DNA of 40,104 nucleotides from Bacillales bacterium (GCA_035700025.1 DASSOY010000042.1:1-40104); one strand, 5' to 3'; positions 17,236 to 23,698 are shown, counted from the stretch's first letter. A program made the numbers and translations. The notes: generated from the letters alone by a model not told the origin.

Positions 17236-17256
17236 AACCGATGCTCCTTTTTCTCT

Positions 17257-17541
17257 TCATTCTGCTCGTGACCTCCCCGATTCATACGTGCCACCATATG
17301 CTTCCCTACGGCCATCGTATTTGCTTCCCCGATCGATTGTGAAACTTTCACGACACTGCCGTCGCTTCAGCTCCGCGGCTAATACGTTCCGCACCGCAAA
17401 CGTTCGCGGCCGCCGGCGGTAATAGCAATACGCGGTGAATAAGTCTTCCGTCACTGCAAGGACGCGAACGTACCGTTCGCTCAATCGGCCTTGGCCGTCC
17501 ATATAAATCATTTGAACGATGTCGCCTTTTTCAAAGCGCAT
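17257..17541 (-). CDS. Stand-alone WYL-like protein, LexA-controlled
   Basis: Product is 94 aa. Residues 8-58 fit a minimal WYL domain: VQMIYMDGQGRLSERYVRVL, then LFTAYCYYRRRPRTFAVRNV, matching the family's ligand-binding strand and the R-T-F-x-x-x-R-I end. There is no DNA-binding domain. The basic, Gly- and Tyr-rich tail (about 65-94) looks disordered. The ATG at 17539-17541 has GGGAGGTG upstream; the frame is open 34 codons further, but that would run through the promoter and the tRNA terminator. The promoter holds a perfect LexA box, so DNA damage should induce it. WYL domains sense ligands, often nucleic acids or nucleotides, in DNA-damage and phage-defence regulators. Confidence 0.82.
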   Translation of the reverse strand: MRFEKGDIVQMIYMDGQGRLSERYVRVLAVTEDLFTAYCYYRRRPRTFAVRNVLAAELKRRQCRESFTIDRGSKYDGRREAYGGTYESGRSRAE

Positions 17542-17574
17542 CGCACGCACCTCCCGGAACGAATGTTTGTTCTC

Positions 17575-17603
17575 ATTATATACGAACATGCGTTCCTTTT
17601 CAA
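17575..17603 (-). promoter_or_regulatory. SigA promoter of the WYL gene
   Basis: TTGAAA at 17598-17603 and TATAAT at 17575-17580 with a 17-nt spacer on the minus strand. A LexA box sits inside the spacer. Transcription would start near 17568, with about 27 nt of leader. Confidence 0.8.
17583..17596. promoter_or_regulatory. LexA (DinR) box
   Basis: CGAACATGCGTTCC fits every position of the B. subtilis SOS box consensus CGAACRNRYGTTYC and lies between the -35 and -10 elements. A second, one-mismatch copy (GAAT-N4-GTTC, 17561-17572) covers the predicted transcription start. Confidence 0.8.
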
Positions 17604-17606
17604 CAG

Positions 17607-17642
17607 AAAAAAAATGTAGAGAACCCGGAAAGATTCTCCACA
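17607..17642 (-). terminator. Terminator of the tRNA-Glu/tRNA-Tyr transcript
   Basis: Stem TGTGGAGAA / TTCTCTACA on the minus strand, nine pairs with one G-U, followed by a run of eight T. It lies 8 nt after tRNA-Tyr and insulates the LexA-controlled gene. Confidence 0.85.
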
Positions 17643-17650
17643 TTGCCCGA

Positions 17651-17732
17651 TGGAGGGGGACGGATTCGAACCGCCGAACCCTGAGGGAGCGGATTTACAG
17701 TCCGCCGCGTTTAGCCACTTCGCTACCCCTCC
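17651..17732 (-). tRNA. tRNA-Tyr (GTA)
   Basis: Acceptor GGAGGGG / CCCCTCC, anticodon loop CTGTAAA with anticodon GTA, and the long variable arm of a class II tRNA (CTCCCTCAGGGTTC). The T-loop is TTCGAAT. The 3' CCA is not encoded. Confidence 0.95.
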
Positions 17733-17824
17733 GTAGTTTAGAGGTGAGAGGTTGGAGGTTAGAAGCTGGATTATCTTTTACTCTAACATACAATTTCTAA
17801 CTTCTACCCTCTAGCCTCCAGCCA
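17733..17824. repeat. Purine-rich imperfect inverted repeat between two tRNA genes
   Basis: The 92-nt spacer carries GGTTGGAGGTTAGA near 17750-17763 on the plus strand and GGCTGGAGGCTAGA on the minus strand near 17809-17822. The two arms differ at two positions. Within each arm short GAGGT/GAGGTTAG units recur. It could form a long stem between the two tRNAs or be a small mobile repeat. Confidence 0.55.
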
Positions 17825-17896
17825 TGACCCCTACGGGATTCGAACCCGTGTTACCGCCGTGAAAGGGCGGTGTCTTAACCACTTGACCAAGGGGCC
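17825..17896 (-). tRNA. tRNA-Glu (TTC)
   Basis: Acceptor GGCCCCT / AGGGGTC, D-arm TGGTCAAGTGGTTAAGACA, anticodon loop CTTTCAC with anticodon TTC, and T-loop TTCGAAT. 72 nt without encoded CCA. Confidence 0.95.
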
Positions 17897-17948
17897 CCGT
17901 TTTTAACGGCGTTTTTTATTATAAACAGGTCCACACAAAATTGCAACC

Positions 17949-17977
17949 AAAAAAACACCTCCGAAAAGGAAGTGTTT
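17949..17977 (-). terminator. Terminator of the VOC/DUF899/SRPBCC operon
   Basis: Stem AAACACTTCC / GGAGGTGTTT on the minus strand, ten pairs with one G-U and a 5-nt loop, ending in a T run, 6 nt after the last stop. Confidence 0.85.
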
Positions 17978-17982
17978 TTCGC

Positions 17983-18354
17983 TTATTGATCCGGGCTGGC
18001 GAGCACGAATTTGTTGCCGTCCGGATCTTGGAATATCGCCTGAATGCCGCCCCATTGTTGCCGCGTTGCCGGTTCGATAAACTCGACGCCGCGTTCGGAG
18101 AGTTCGCGGTAGTCTTTCTCGACATCGTCGCTCGTGAACGCTACGTTCTGGAATTGGCCGATGCGGTCTTCTTGCCCCGGCGGCGTAAACAATACGATGA
18201 GCGTCTCCGATCCCGGCGGTTGCAACTCGATCCAACGCTGGCCATTGCCGAAAGGTTGGTCAGTGACCACTTCAAACCCGAGTTTTTCGGTGTAAAAAGC
18301 CAATGACCGATCTTGATCGCTGACGGGAATGCTTGCAAATCGAACGCGAATCAT
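17983..18354 (-). CDS. VOC family (glyoxalase-like) protein
   Basis: Product is 123 aa, one VOC unit of two beta-alpha-beta-beta-beta modules: FASIPVSDQDRSLAFYTEKLGF at the start and IQAIFQDPDGNKFVLASP at the end. Metal-binding positions are not certain from the sequence. Members include metal-dependent lyases, dioxygenases and resistance proteins. GAGGTGATGG precedes the ATG, which overlaps the DUF899 stop (ATGA), so it is the fourth gene of a coupled operon ending at the adjacent terminator. Confidence 0.88.
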   Translation of the reverse strand: MIRVRFASIPVSDQDRSLAFYTEKLGFEVVTDQPFGNGQRWIELQPPGSETLIVLFTPPGQEDRIGQFQNVAFTSDDVEKDYRELSERGVEFIEPATRQQWGGIQAIFQDPDGNKFVLASPDQ

Positions 18355-18899
18355 TTTCCATCACCTCTATCGGAAAGCATATCATATACATGCCACACCG
18401 CACAAAAATCGTCCCCCGGGCCGAAATCGGCACGGTTTGTATAATAAAGTTCTCCGTGCGGACCTTTTCTGAACACGGAAACACCGGGATGTTGCCCATG
18501 TTCGTCTGCAAATCCGGTCTCTTTTTTAAACGACGTTCCCTCCGTCGACACCATCGGGAACGTCCAGCCCCGTTGCTTGCGCATCGTTTGTTGAATGTCC
18601 GGGGAATCCGGAGAAGCCAACGCAAAACCAGCTTTCCGCTGCACGTATTCGTAAATCCCGTTAAAGCCGTCAGCCCACATCGTACAGTATGAACAGTTTC
18701 TGCCCATGTTTTGGATCACGACCAATTCGTCATGCTCCCCGAAAAGTTGCGAGAGCTTGATCTCGTTTCCGTCGGGATCCCGCAACCGGAAATCTTCAAC
18801 TTCTCTTCTTTCTCTTTGCTTTCTCAGCCGCGCCAATTCCTTTTTCTTTTCCGCGATTTCCTTTTCCAACGATTCGATTCGACTTTCGAGTTCTGTCAT
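18351..18899 (-). CDS. DUF899 family thioredoxin-like protein
   Basis: Product is 182 aa. An N-terminal coiled coil (about 1-32, rich in Glu, Lys and Arg) is followed by a thioredoxin/peroxiredoxin-like domain with LSQLFGEHDELVVIQNMG and a redox-type C-x-x-C, Cys69 and Cys72 in NCSYCTMW. The C-terminus has AVWHVYDML. DUF899 proteins are cytosolic and of unproven activity, often beside SRPBCC and VOC genes. I chose the ATG at 18897-18899 with AAAAGGAG upstream; it overlaps the preceding VOC stop by 4 nt. Confidence 0.9.
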   Translation of the reverse strand: MTELESRIESLEKEIAEKKKELARLRKQRERREVEDFRLRDPDGNEIKLSQLFGEHDELVVIQNMGRNCSYCTMWADGFNGIYEYVQRKAGFALASPDSPDIQQTMRKQRGWTFPMVSTEGTSFKKETGFADEHGQHPGVSVFRKGPHGELYYTNRADFGPGDDFCAVWHVYDMLSDRGDGK

Positions 18900-19276
18900 T
18901 TTTCCTGCTCCTTTTGATTCGTTCCTGACGAAAGTTCTTGAAAGAAACCGATCCGGTTTCCCCACGGGTCCGAAAACGTGCACCACTTGACCGGCACCCC
19001 TTCCCGCGAATAAACCGGAGACGGCTCGACGCCCAATTCCGCAATGAGCCGCTTTCGCTCCCCCTCAATCTCATCAACCCCGAGTCTCAGCGGACCGCTG
19101 CCTTCGGCAGGTTCGCCTTTCGCAACTTGAAGCCAACAGCCGGAAAGCATTTCCCATTCCGCGAAATCTTCATGCGGAACGAAATCGGCCGGACGCCTGA
19201 ACAATTTTTCATACCAACGGACGCCTTCTTCGTAATCTTTTACGCGAAATTGCATCGTCATTTCCGTTATGTTCAT
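18896..19276 (-). CDS. VOC family protein
   Basis: Product is 126 aa, with MTMQFRVKDYEEGVRWYEKLF at the start (broken here at F) and WCTFSDPWGNRIGFFQ at the end, the standard VOC ends. It differs clearly from the other VOC protein of this operon, so it is not a recent duplicate. The ATG at 19274-19276 overlaps the SRPBCC stop (ATGA), with AAGGAGG 10 nt upstream; another ATG seven codons earlier lies before that site. Substrate unknown. Confidence 0.85.
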   Translation of the reverse strand: MNITEMTMQFRVKDYEEGVRWYEKLFRRPADFVPHEDFAEWEMLSGCWLQVAKGEPAEGSGPLRLGVDEIEGERKRLIAELGVEPSPVYSREGVPVKWCTFSDPWGNRIGFFQELSSGTNQKEQEK

Positions 19277-19710
19277 CCCCGCAAATCCTCCTTGCATACA
19301 ATGCCTCTTTCTAAATAAAACTTCAGTAAAGTCATCGCCTCTCCCCAGCCGGCGGCGCAGTTTGCCATGGCGGACAAATCTCGATCGGAAGTCGAATACC
19401 CGGTTTCATGTATCGACAGGAGCGTCCCTTCCTTATAAGGAGCTAGCTTGAGAGAAACGGTGCACAACGTTTCTCCGGGAAACCATTGAAACGTAAATTT
19501 CTTGTACGGAACCGCCTCCAATACGGGACCGCCGTCTTCAATCGTTTTTCGTTCGCTCCCGAAATTCTGCCAGCGAAAGCGAATGTCTCCTTCCAAATCG
19601 ACGGTCGTTCCGTCAGTAAACCAGGCGTTCCAGCCTGCCGCCGTCGTCAACGTTTCGTAAACTTTTTCAGGCGGAGCTTGAATGTACGTTTCATGCGAAA
19701 TTTCCGGCAT
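19273..19710 (-). CDS. SRPBCC (AHSA1/START-like) domain protein
   Basis: Product is 145 aa, with the helix-grip fold pattern: IQAPPEKVYETLTTAAGWNA near the start, FRWQNFG in the middle, and WGEAMTLLKFYLERG in the long C-terminal helix that lines a hydrophobic pocket. Such proteins bind lipids, polyketide-like or xenobiotic molecules. GGAGGAGAGG precedes the ATG. First gene of the four-gene operon with two VOC proteins and DUF899, all overlapping by 4 nt. The set suggests small-molecule detoxification or stress handling, which is inference. Confidence 0.88.
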   Translation of the reverse strand: MPEISHETYIQAPPEKVYETLTTAAGWNAWFTDGTTVDLEGDIRFRWQNFGSERKTIEDGGPVLEAVPYKKFTFQWFPGETLCTVSLKLAPYKEGTLLSIHETGYSTSDRDLSAMANCAAGWGEAMTLLKFYLERGIVCKEDLRG

Positions 19711-19787
19711 TCCAACATCCTCTCCTCCATAACCATTTTCCTCAGTTTACTTAATACGACCGGAAAAACTTCTTCTAGTTTGCGCGA

Positions 19788-19874
19788 TTACTGCTTTTCG
19801 CCGGCCAGACCTAGCGTGATGTCCGTTACATCCGCATCCGCCTTCATCAACAGTAATTCTTTTCCCTTCCTCAT
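19788..19874 (-). CDS. Possible 28-codon frame or gene remnant
   Basis: In the 241-nt space between the SRPBCC and HAD-like genes, a 28-codon frame (from MRKGKELLLM to GLAGEKQ) has coding-like composition. It has no ribosome site before its ATG and an in-frame stop just upstream. GAGGAAGG lies inside and could serve a TTG or ATG further in. It may be a tiny protein or the remains of a longer gene. I see nothing else in this space. Confidence 0.2.
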   Translation of the reverse strand: MRKGKELLLMKADADVTDITLGLAGEKQ

Positions 19875-19951
19875 TTGCAATGCTCAACTACTAATTACTT
19901 TGCCAAGCACACGAAAAATCCTCTTTTTTTTATAAAATTTTCCACGTTTTG

Positions 19952-20305
19952 TCACCGTTTGTGCCACGGCTGAAATTCACGAATGCGTTTTTCGAGCTGT
20001 GCAGCGTTGCCGTCGAACGTGACGGCCCGGTCATCGACGTACACCACCGCCGGCTCTTTCTCCAACGTGATGCCGTCGACCTCAATTTCGTGGTCGCGCA
20101 GCCATTTTTTTATGGCCACACGCCCTTTGTCCTCCCGGCAGCGCGACGACACGACAAGCAGCCGATACTTCTTTCGAAGCGCTTGTATCGTCTCGCGAAT
20201 GCCTTCGACCGGCGGATCCGGAATCATACCAATACCTTTCCAACCGCTCGTGTAGCTGTGAATAACGCCGTCAAAATTAAAGACAATCGTTTGTTTTCCT
20301 TTCAT
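19952..20305 (-). CDS. HAD-like protein with altered nucleophile position
   Basis: Product is 117 aa. The fold of a small HAD phosphatase is clear: motif I region IVFNFDGVIHSY (residues 7-18), motif II LLVVSSRC near 49-56, Lys in GRVAIKKWL, and motif IV VVYVDDRA near 86-93. The first aspartate of motif I (D-x-D) is Asn10 (codon AAT), while Asp12 and the two acidic residues of motif IV remain. HAD phosphatases need that Asp as nucleophile, so this protein may bind ligands without turnover. GGAGGTGA precedes the ATG. It is divergent from the glycosylase-like gene. Confidence 0.8.
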   Translation of the reverse strand: MKGKQTIVFNFDGVIHSYTSGWKGIGMIPDPPVEGIRETIQALRKKYRLLVVSSRCREDKGRVAIKKWLRDHEIEVDGITLEKEPAVVYVDDRAVTFDGNAAQLEKRIREFQPWHKR

Positions 20306-20327
20306 TTCGCTTCACCTCCTTCCTAGT

Positions 20328-20355
20328 TTGCCCGCTTTCCGACTTGTTTTATAAT
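20328..20355 (+). promoter_or_regulatory. Promoter of the pyrimidine dimer glycosylase-like gene
   Basis: TTGCCC at 20328-20333 and TATAAT at 20350-20355 with a 16-nt spacer, 20 nt before the start codon. Confidence 0.6.
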
Positions 20356-20375
20356 AAAACCATGGAGGGATGACG

Positions 20376-20759
20376 ATGCGTTTATGGCATGAAGCCCTGC
20401 TTTCCGACCTGCCGCGCGCCCAATTGCTCGGCCAGCACCGCGAATGTTGCGCGCTCCGCGGCAACAGCTGGGGAAAACCCCACGCGACGGTCGATTACGT
20501 GTTTGATTATTCGCCGATCCAACTCTATCGTTACCATCGAAAAGTGATGGACGAGATGCAACGACGCGGGTATCAGGTGGATCCGTTGTGGGATGACCCG
20601 TGCTATAGAGGAAAGAACTGTGCTCCGTATCGAGAGCGAGAGATCGAAAAGCGAACGACCAATGTTTCCGATCCGGTCTACCCTGAACACGACGAAACTT
20701 ATTTGTACGAATGCATCGAAAATCTGCGCGCCAAGGGAGCCGAAATCCGTCCGAAATAG
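20376..20759 (+). CDS. Pyrimidine dimer DNA glycosylase-like protein (TIGR02328 type)
   Basis: Product is 127 aa. The N-terminus MRLWHEALLSDLPRAQLLGQ and HRECCALRGNSWGK match a family related to T4 endonuclease V, with conserved LPR-x-QLLGQHREC. In T4 endonuclease V the N-terminal amine attacks the damaged base; here the start would leave Met-Arg or Arg. I chose the ATG at 20376 because GGAGG lies 7-8 nt upstream; an ATG two codons earlier overlaps that site. The second half has a YHRKVMDEMQRRGYQVDP helix. Enzyme activity is not proven for this branch. Confidence 0.82.
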   Translation: MRLWHEALLSDLPRAQLLGQHRECCALRGNSWGKPHATVDYVFDYSPIQLYRYHRKVMDEMQRRGYQVDPLWDDPCYRGKNCAPYREREIEKRTTNVSDPVYPEHDETYLYECIENLRAKGAEIRPK

Positions 20760-20777
20760 AAAGTGCTCGATGGTTCG

Positions 20778-20807
20778 CTGACCCGAAACTTCGATCTAAG
20801 CTATAAT
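20778..20807 (+). promoter_or_regulatory. Promoter of the N-demethylase-like operon
   Basis: CTGACC at 20778-20783 and TATAAT at 20802-20807 with an 18-nt spacer, just after the glycosylase-like gene. Transcription would begin near 20814, so the operon can be expressed alone and coding must start after that point. Confidence 0.5.
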
Positions 20808-20831
20808 AGAAAGAAACCGGGAAAAGGAGCG

Positions 20832-21776
20832 ATGACCGTGACCGCAGTGCTCGAATCTTTTCCTTTTCCATTCGAAGAGGATACTTTCCGCTATTCCAAC
20901 AACTCCGTACCGCTGGAACCTCCCGTCTGCATCGAGATTACGCCCGAATATCGTAAGGAAATCGCCCTTAAACGCCGCCTGCTTGACACCCATTTCGACA
21001 GGTGTTACCGCTCTCTGCCCCATACGCTCGATGCCCAGCGGGAAGCCGCCGACCTCATCATAGAACAGTTTAGCGCGTTCTACCCGGAACACTTTGCGGT
21101 AGTACACGATGGACAGCGTACGGAGGTTTTCAACAAACTCACGGGCGAAAAGGAAATATTTGGATGCGGGAAGCTGCGGCAGGGCGAGGAAGAGCCGTTA
21201 TATAAAATTGGCCGCCATGTCCAGGAAGACTTGATCCTCATGATGCAGCGCGATGGAGAGCTCTACCTCGACGCGGGACAACTTTGTTTTCCCGCCAACT
21301 GGTCGCTCGCCTTTGACATCGGTATGGCCTTTGGCGCGATTCATGATCCGGTTCCACGACTTTCCAAAAGCCGGTTGCTCGAAAAGATTCGCAAATTCAT
21401 TATGAGAATTGAGCCGGAGCAGCCTTGGACGCGAAAAAATTGGTCGCTCACCGTCGACCGACAGCTGGACACTCCGCTCGAAACCGTGTCGTCATGGGGA
21501 CGAAAGCGACAGGAGATCACGCCGGAAAACGCCGGTGACCGCATTCATCTGCGGGTGGAGGTGCAAAAATTGTTCCGGTTGCCCGCGTCGCACAGTATCT
21601 TGTTCAGCATTCATACGCATCTGTTGTCGGTGCGAGAACTCGCTGGAAACCAGGAGTGGCTCCGGCGATTCCGTTCGGTCGTCGAGGAACTTCCCGACGA
21701 CGTCGCGGCCTATAAGGGCTTGGCCCCTTTTCGAAAAGCTTTGTTGGAGCATTTACGACTGGAGTTACGCCGATGA
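20832..21776 (+). CDS. Heme-dependent oxidative N-demethylase family protein (DUF3445)
   Basis: Product is 314 aa. Recognised as DUF3445 from PFPFEEDTFRYSN at the start, ITPEYRKEIALKRRLL, the central LCFPANWSLAFDIGM, and the C-terminal HSILFSIHTHLL. Known members are the heme subunit of oxidative N-demethylases and of dimethylamine monooxygenase. ATG 20832 is only 2 nt from AAGGAG; the GTG at 20838 has better spacing (8 nt) and may be the true start. The stop overlaps the next gene by 4 nt (ATGA). Next come a DmmA-like protein and a ferredoxin reductase, which would supply electrons. The substrate amine is unknown. Confidence 0.87.
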   Translation: MTVTAVLESFPFPFEEDTFRYSNNSVPLEPPVCIEITPEYRKEIALKRRLLDTHFDRCYRSLPHTLDAQREAADLIIEQFSAFYPEHFAVVHDGQRTEVFNKLTGEKEIFGCGKLRQGEEEPLYKIGRHVQEDLILMMQRDGELYLDAGQLCFPANWSLAFDIGMAFGAIHDPVPRLSKSRLLEKIRKFIMRIEPEQPWTRKNWSLTVDRQLDTPLETVSSWGRKRQEITPENAGDRIHLRVEVQKLFRLPASHSILFSIHTHLLSVRELAGNQEWLRRFRSVVEELPDDVAAYKGLAPFRKALLEHLRLELRR

Positions 21777-22204
21777 ACTTCGAATTCGCAGCGAATAAAC
21801 GGCTCTATTTGTTGTTCGGCGACGAGGCCGGGAGGAAGATGCTGCAGGAAATCGAAAAAACGCTTGCCGAAAAAGAGCTCCCGTTCGAGCGGCATTACGG
21901 GCGATCCGACGCGGCTCAGTGGCTGTCGCAGCAAAAAATGGGGAGTTATTTGTACGGGGCAGGACGCTCGGATTGGGTCGATCAAATGAAACGACTCGCG
22001 GAAAACGCTGGCTTTTCCGAAGAAGAAATGCAATGGCTCACCGTCGGAGCCGAAAACAAGCAAGTGTTTTGCTCGGGATGCCATGCCGTGCAACGGGCAG
22101 GGAGCCGAAGACGGCTGGCGTGCGCCAATTGCGGGCTTCCCCTGTCGGTGTCGGAGCATTATTCCACGTTTCACCGGGCGTATCTTGGCTATCCGGACGA
22201 ATGA
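21773..22204 (+). CDS. Dimethylamine monooxygenase subunit DmmA-like protein
   Basis: Product is 143 aa. The N-terminal two thirds form an alpha/beta domain (LYLLFGDEAGRKML, MGSYLYGAGR). The C-terminus holds a zinc ribbon with Cys100, Cys103, Cys117 and Cys120 (FCSGCHAV and ACANCGLPL), followed by HYSTFHRAYLGYP, a typical DmmA ending. Start codon ATG overlaps the DUF3445 stop. In known systems the small subunit is part of the amine oxygenase complex. Assignment relies on the ribbon, the ending and the neighbours. Confidence 0.8.
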   Translation: MNFEFAANKRLYLLFGDEAGRKMLQEIEKTLAEKELPFERHYGRSDAAQWLSQQKMGSYLYGAGRSDWVDQMKRLAENAGFSEEEMQWLTVGAENKQVFCSGCHAVQRAGSRRRLACANCGLPLSVSEHYSTFHRAYLGYPDE

Positions 22205-22213
22205 GGTGATTCG

Positions 22214-23137
22214 ATGAAAGTCACTGTTGATCAAATGATTCGAGAAACCGCGGACGTCAAAAGATTTCGGCTGCGCGCGACGGATGGCCGCGAGCTGCCT
22301 CGATTCAGCGCCGGCGCCCACATTGCGACGACAGCGGGTGGTTTTGAGCGCAACTATTCGCTTGTCGACGGCGATCGCGAATTTTACGAAATCGCGATCC
22401 GACGCGAAAGCGGTTCGAGAGGCGGTTCGGTTTATTGGCACGACCGTGTCAGCGAAGGGGACGAAGTCGAAATTCGTTGCCCGAAAAACCACTTTCCGTT
22501 AAGCTTTCGGGCGAAACATCACGTTTTTTTCGCCGCCGGCATCGGCATCACGCCTTTCATGGCGATGATGCGCGAGCTCTCCGAGCGCGGCGCGTCCTTC
22601 GAGCTGCATTATGCCGCGCGTTCCCGCGCGGACTGTGCTTTTTACGATGCAATCCAACGCCGCTTCGGGAGCAACGCCTGCTTTTATTTTTCAAAAACCG
22701 GCCATCGACTGACGACCGAACGGCTGCTTGAATTGCCGATCGGCTCGCATGTTTACTTTTGCGGTCCGGAAAGCTTCATTCACGACTTCACTGAAGCGGC
22801 CTTGTCGCTCGGCTATCCGAAAGGCAGCCTGCATCATGAGCGGTTCGCGGCGAAACCGGTACCGAATCCGCAGCCGTTCACTTTGGTGCTTGCCAAAACC
22901 GGACAAACGCTCCACGTCCCGAAGAACAAAACGGTGCTCGAAGTGTTGCGCGAGACCGGTGTCAAAGTACCGTATTCTTGCCGGGTTGGTGCTTGCGGCA
23001 CGTGTGAAGTCGAGGTGCTGAAAGGGAAAATCGATCACTACGATTCGTTCTTGAGCGATGAAGAACGCGAGAAGGAAGACACGATGCTCACTTGCGTCTC
23101 GCGCTGCCGTTCAGGAAAGCTCATTTTAAATCTTTAA
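22214..23137 (+). CDS. Ferredoxin-NAD(P)H reductase with C-terminal [2Fe-2S] domain (DmmB/VanB type)
   Basis: Product is 307 aa. FMN/FAD-binding RNYSL is at 46-50; the nicotinamide domain has AAGIGITPFMAMM at 107-119 and YFCGP at 181-185. The C-terminal plant-type ferredoxin has Cys256, Cys261, Cys264 and Cys294 (PYSCRVGACGTC and LTCVSR). It fits the phthalate dioxygenase reductase/vanillate demethylase reductase class, passing electrons from NAD(P)H to the heme subunit. GAGGTGA precedes the ATG, 9 nt after the DmmA-like stop. Its TAA overlaps the stop of the convergent small gene (shared TTAA), with no terminator between. Confidence 0.93.
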   Translation: MKVTVDQMIRETADVKRFRLRATDGRELPRFSAGAHIATTAGGFERNYSLVDGDREFYEIAIRRESGSRGGSVYWHDRVSEGDEVEIRCPKNHFPLSFRAKHHVFFAAGIGITPFMAMMRELSERGASFELHYAARSRADCAFYDAIQRRFGSNACFYFSKTGHRLTTERLLELPIGSHVYFCGPESFIHDFTEAALSLGYPKGSLHHERFAAKPVPNPQPFTLVLAKTGQTLHVPKNKTVLEVLRETGVKVPYSCRVGACGTCEVEVLKGKIDHYDSFLSDEEREKEDTMLTCVSRCRSGKLILNL

Positions 23138-23307
23138 TCCTTCCGCTTGGAGCGATCGATTCGATCCATAGCAAACCCGAAAATCAAACCGCTGACGACG
23201 CCCCAAACTATACCGTAAGGACTGTCAACGGCACTGCCCCACCCTGCTCCGATTGCTATTCCTACCGCAATCCAGACAGCGAGTCGTTGGTTTTTCTTTT
23301 TAGACAT
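23134..23307 (-). CDS. Small membrane protein with glycine-rich helices
   Basis: Product is 57 aa. Basic N-terminus MSKKKNQR, then two hydrophobic segments (about 10-27 and 31-46) with small residues, AVGIAIGAGWGSA and IVWGVVSGLIFG, and a charged tail. It looks like the glycine-zipper type of small membrane protein common in Bacilli. GGGGAGGG lies 6 nt before the chosen ATG; an ATG two codons earlier touches that site. Role unknown. Confidence 0.75.
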   Translation of the reverse strand: MSKKKNQRLAVWIAVGIAIGAGWGSAVDSPYGIVWGVVSGLIFGFAMDRIDRSKRKD

Positions 23308-23360
23308 CAACATCCCTCCCCTTTGTATAACGGTTGAGACATCGACAAGTTTCACAATAT

Positions 23361-23386
23361 AAAAAAAACCCTGTGGTTTCCCAGGG
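23361..23386 (-). terminator. Terminator of the acidic hypothetical gene
   Basis: Stem CCCTG / CAGGG with an 8-nt loop and a run of eight T on the minus strand, 9 nt after the stop of the gene at 23396-23698. Confidence 0.85.
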
Positions 23387-23395
23387 GCAGTTCGA

Positions 23396-23698
23396 TCATT
23401 TTGATTTCTCGTCGTCTTCCGACCCTTCATCGCCCGGGACTTCCAGACGTTTTCCGCCGACAAACAAGTGACAATAAATATCAAGGTCCGGCTTCATTTC
23501 CGCCAACCCTTCGATGAACGGCGTCGTCAAGTCCTTGAAATCCTCCTCGACGCTTTCGTTTTCAGCGAGACCGTACACATACATCCTTTCCTCGTCTTGG
23601 ACGCACGCCATGTAACCAACGGCATCCCCCTGCTCGTCAACGATGTTGTACACTTGAGACTCATTGTTGATGAATTCCGGTGAAATGTAAATTTCCAT
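23396..23698 (-). CDS. Acidic hypothetical protein
   Basis: Product is 100 aa, strongly acidic, with no signal or membrane segment. The first 75 residues look folded (MEIYISPEFINNESQVYNIV, MACVQDEERMYVYGL, LDIYCHLFVGGKRL), and the last 15 are a charged tail. AAGGAG lies before the ATG, and a terminator follows, so it is a single-gene unit. I do not recognise a family. Confidence 0.78.
   Translation of the reverse strand: MEIYISPEFINNESQVYNIVDEQGDAVGYMACVQDEERMYVYGLAENESVEEDFKDLTTPFIEGLAEMKPDLDIYCHLFVGGKRLEVPGDEGSEDDEKSK

Noticed and set aside
17542..17643. Upstream extension of the WYL gene
   Set aside because: It would run through the tRNA terminator, the -35/-10 boxes and the LexA box; the downstream ATG has a proper ribosome site.
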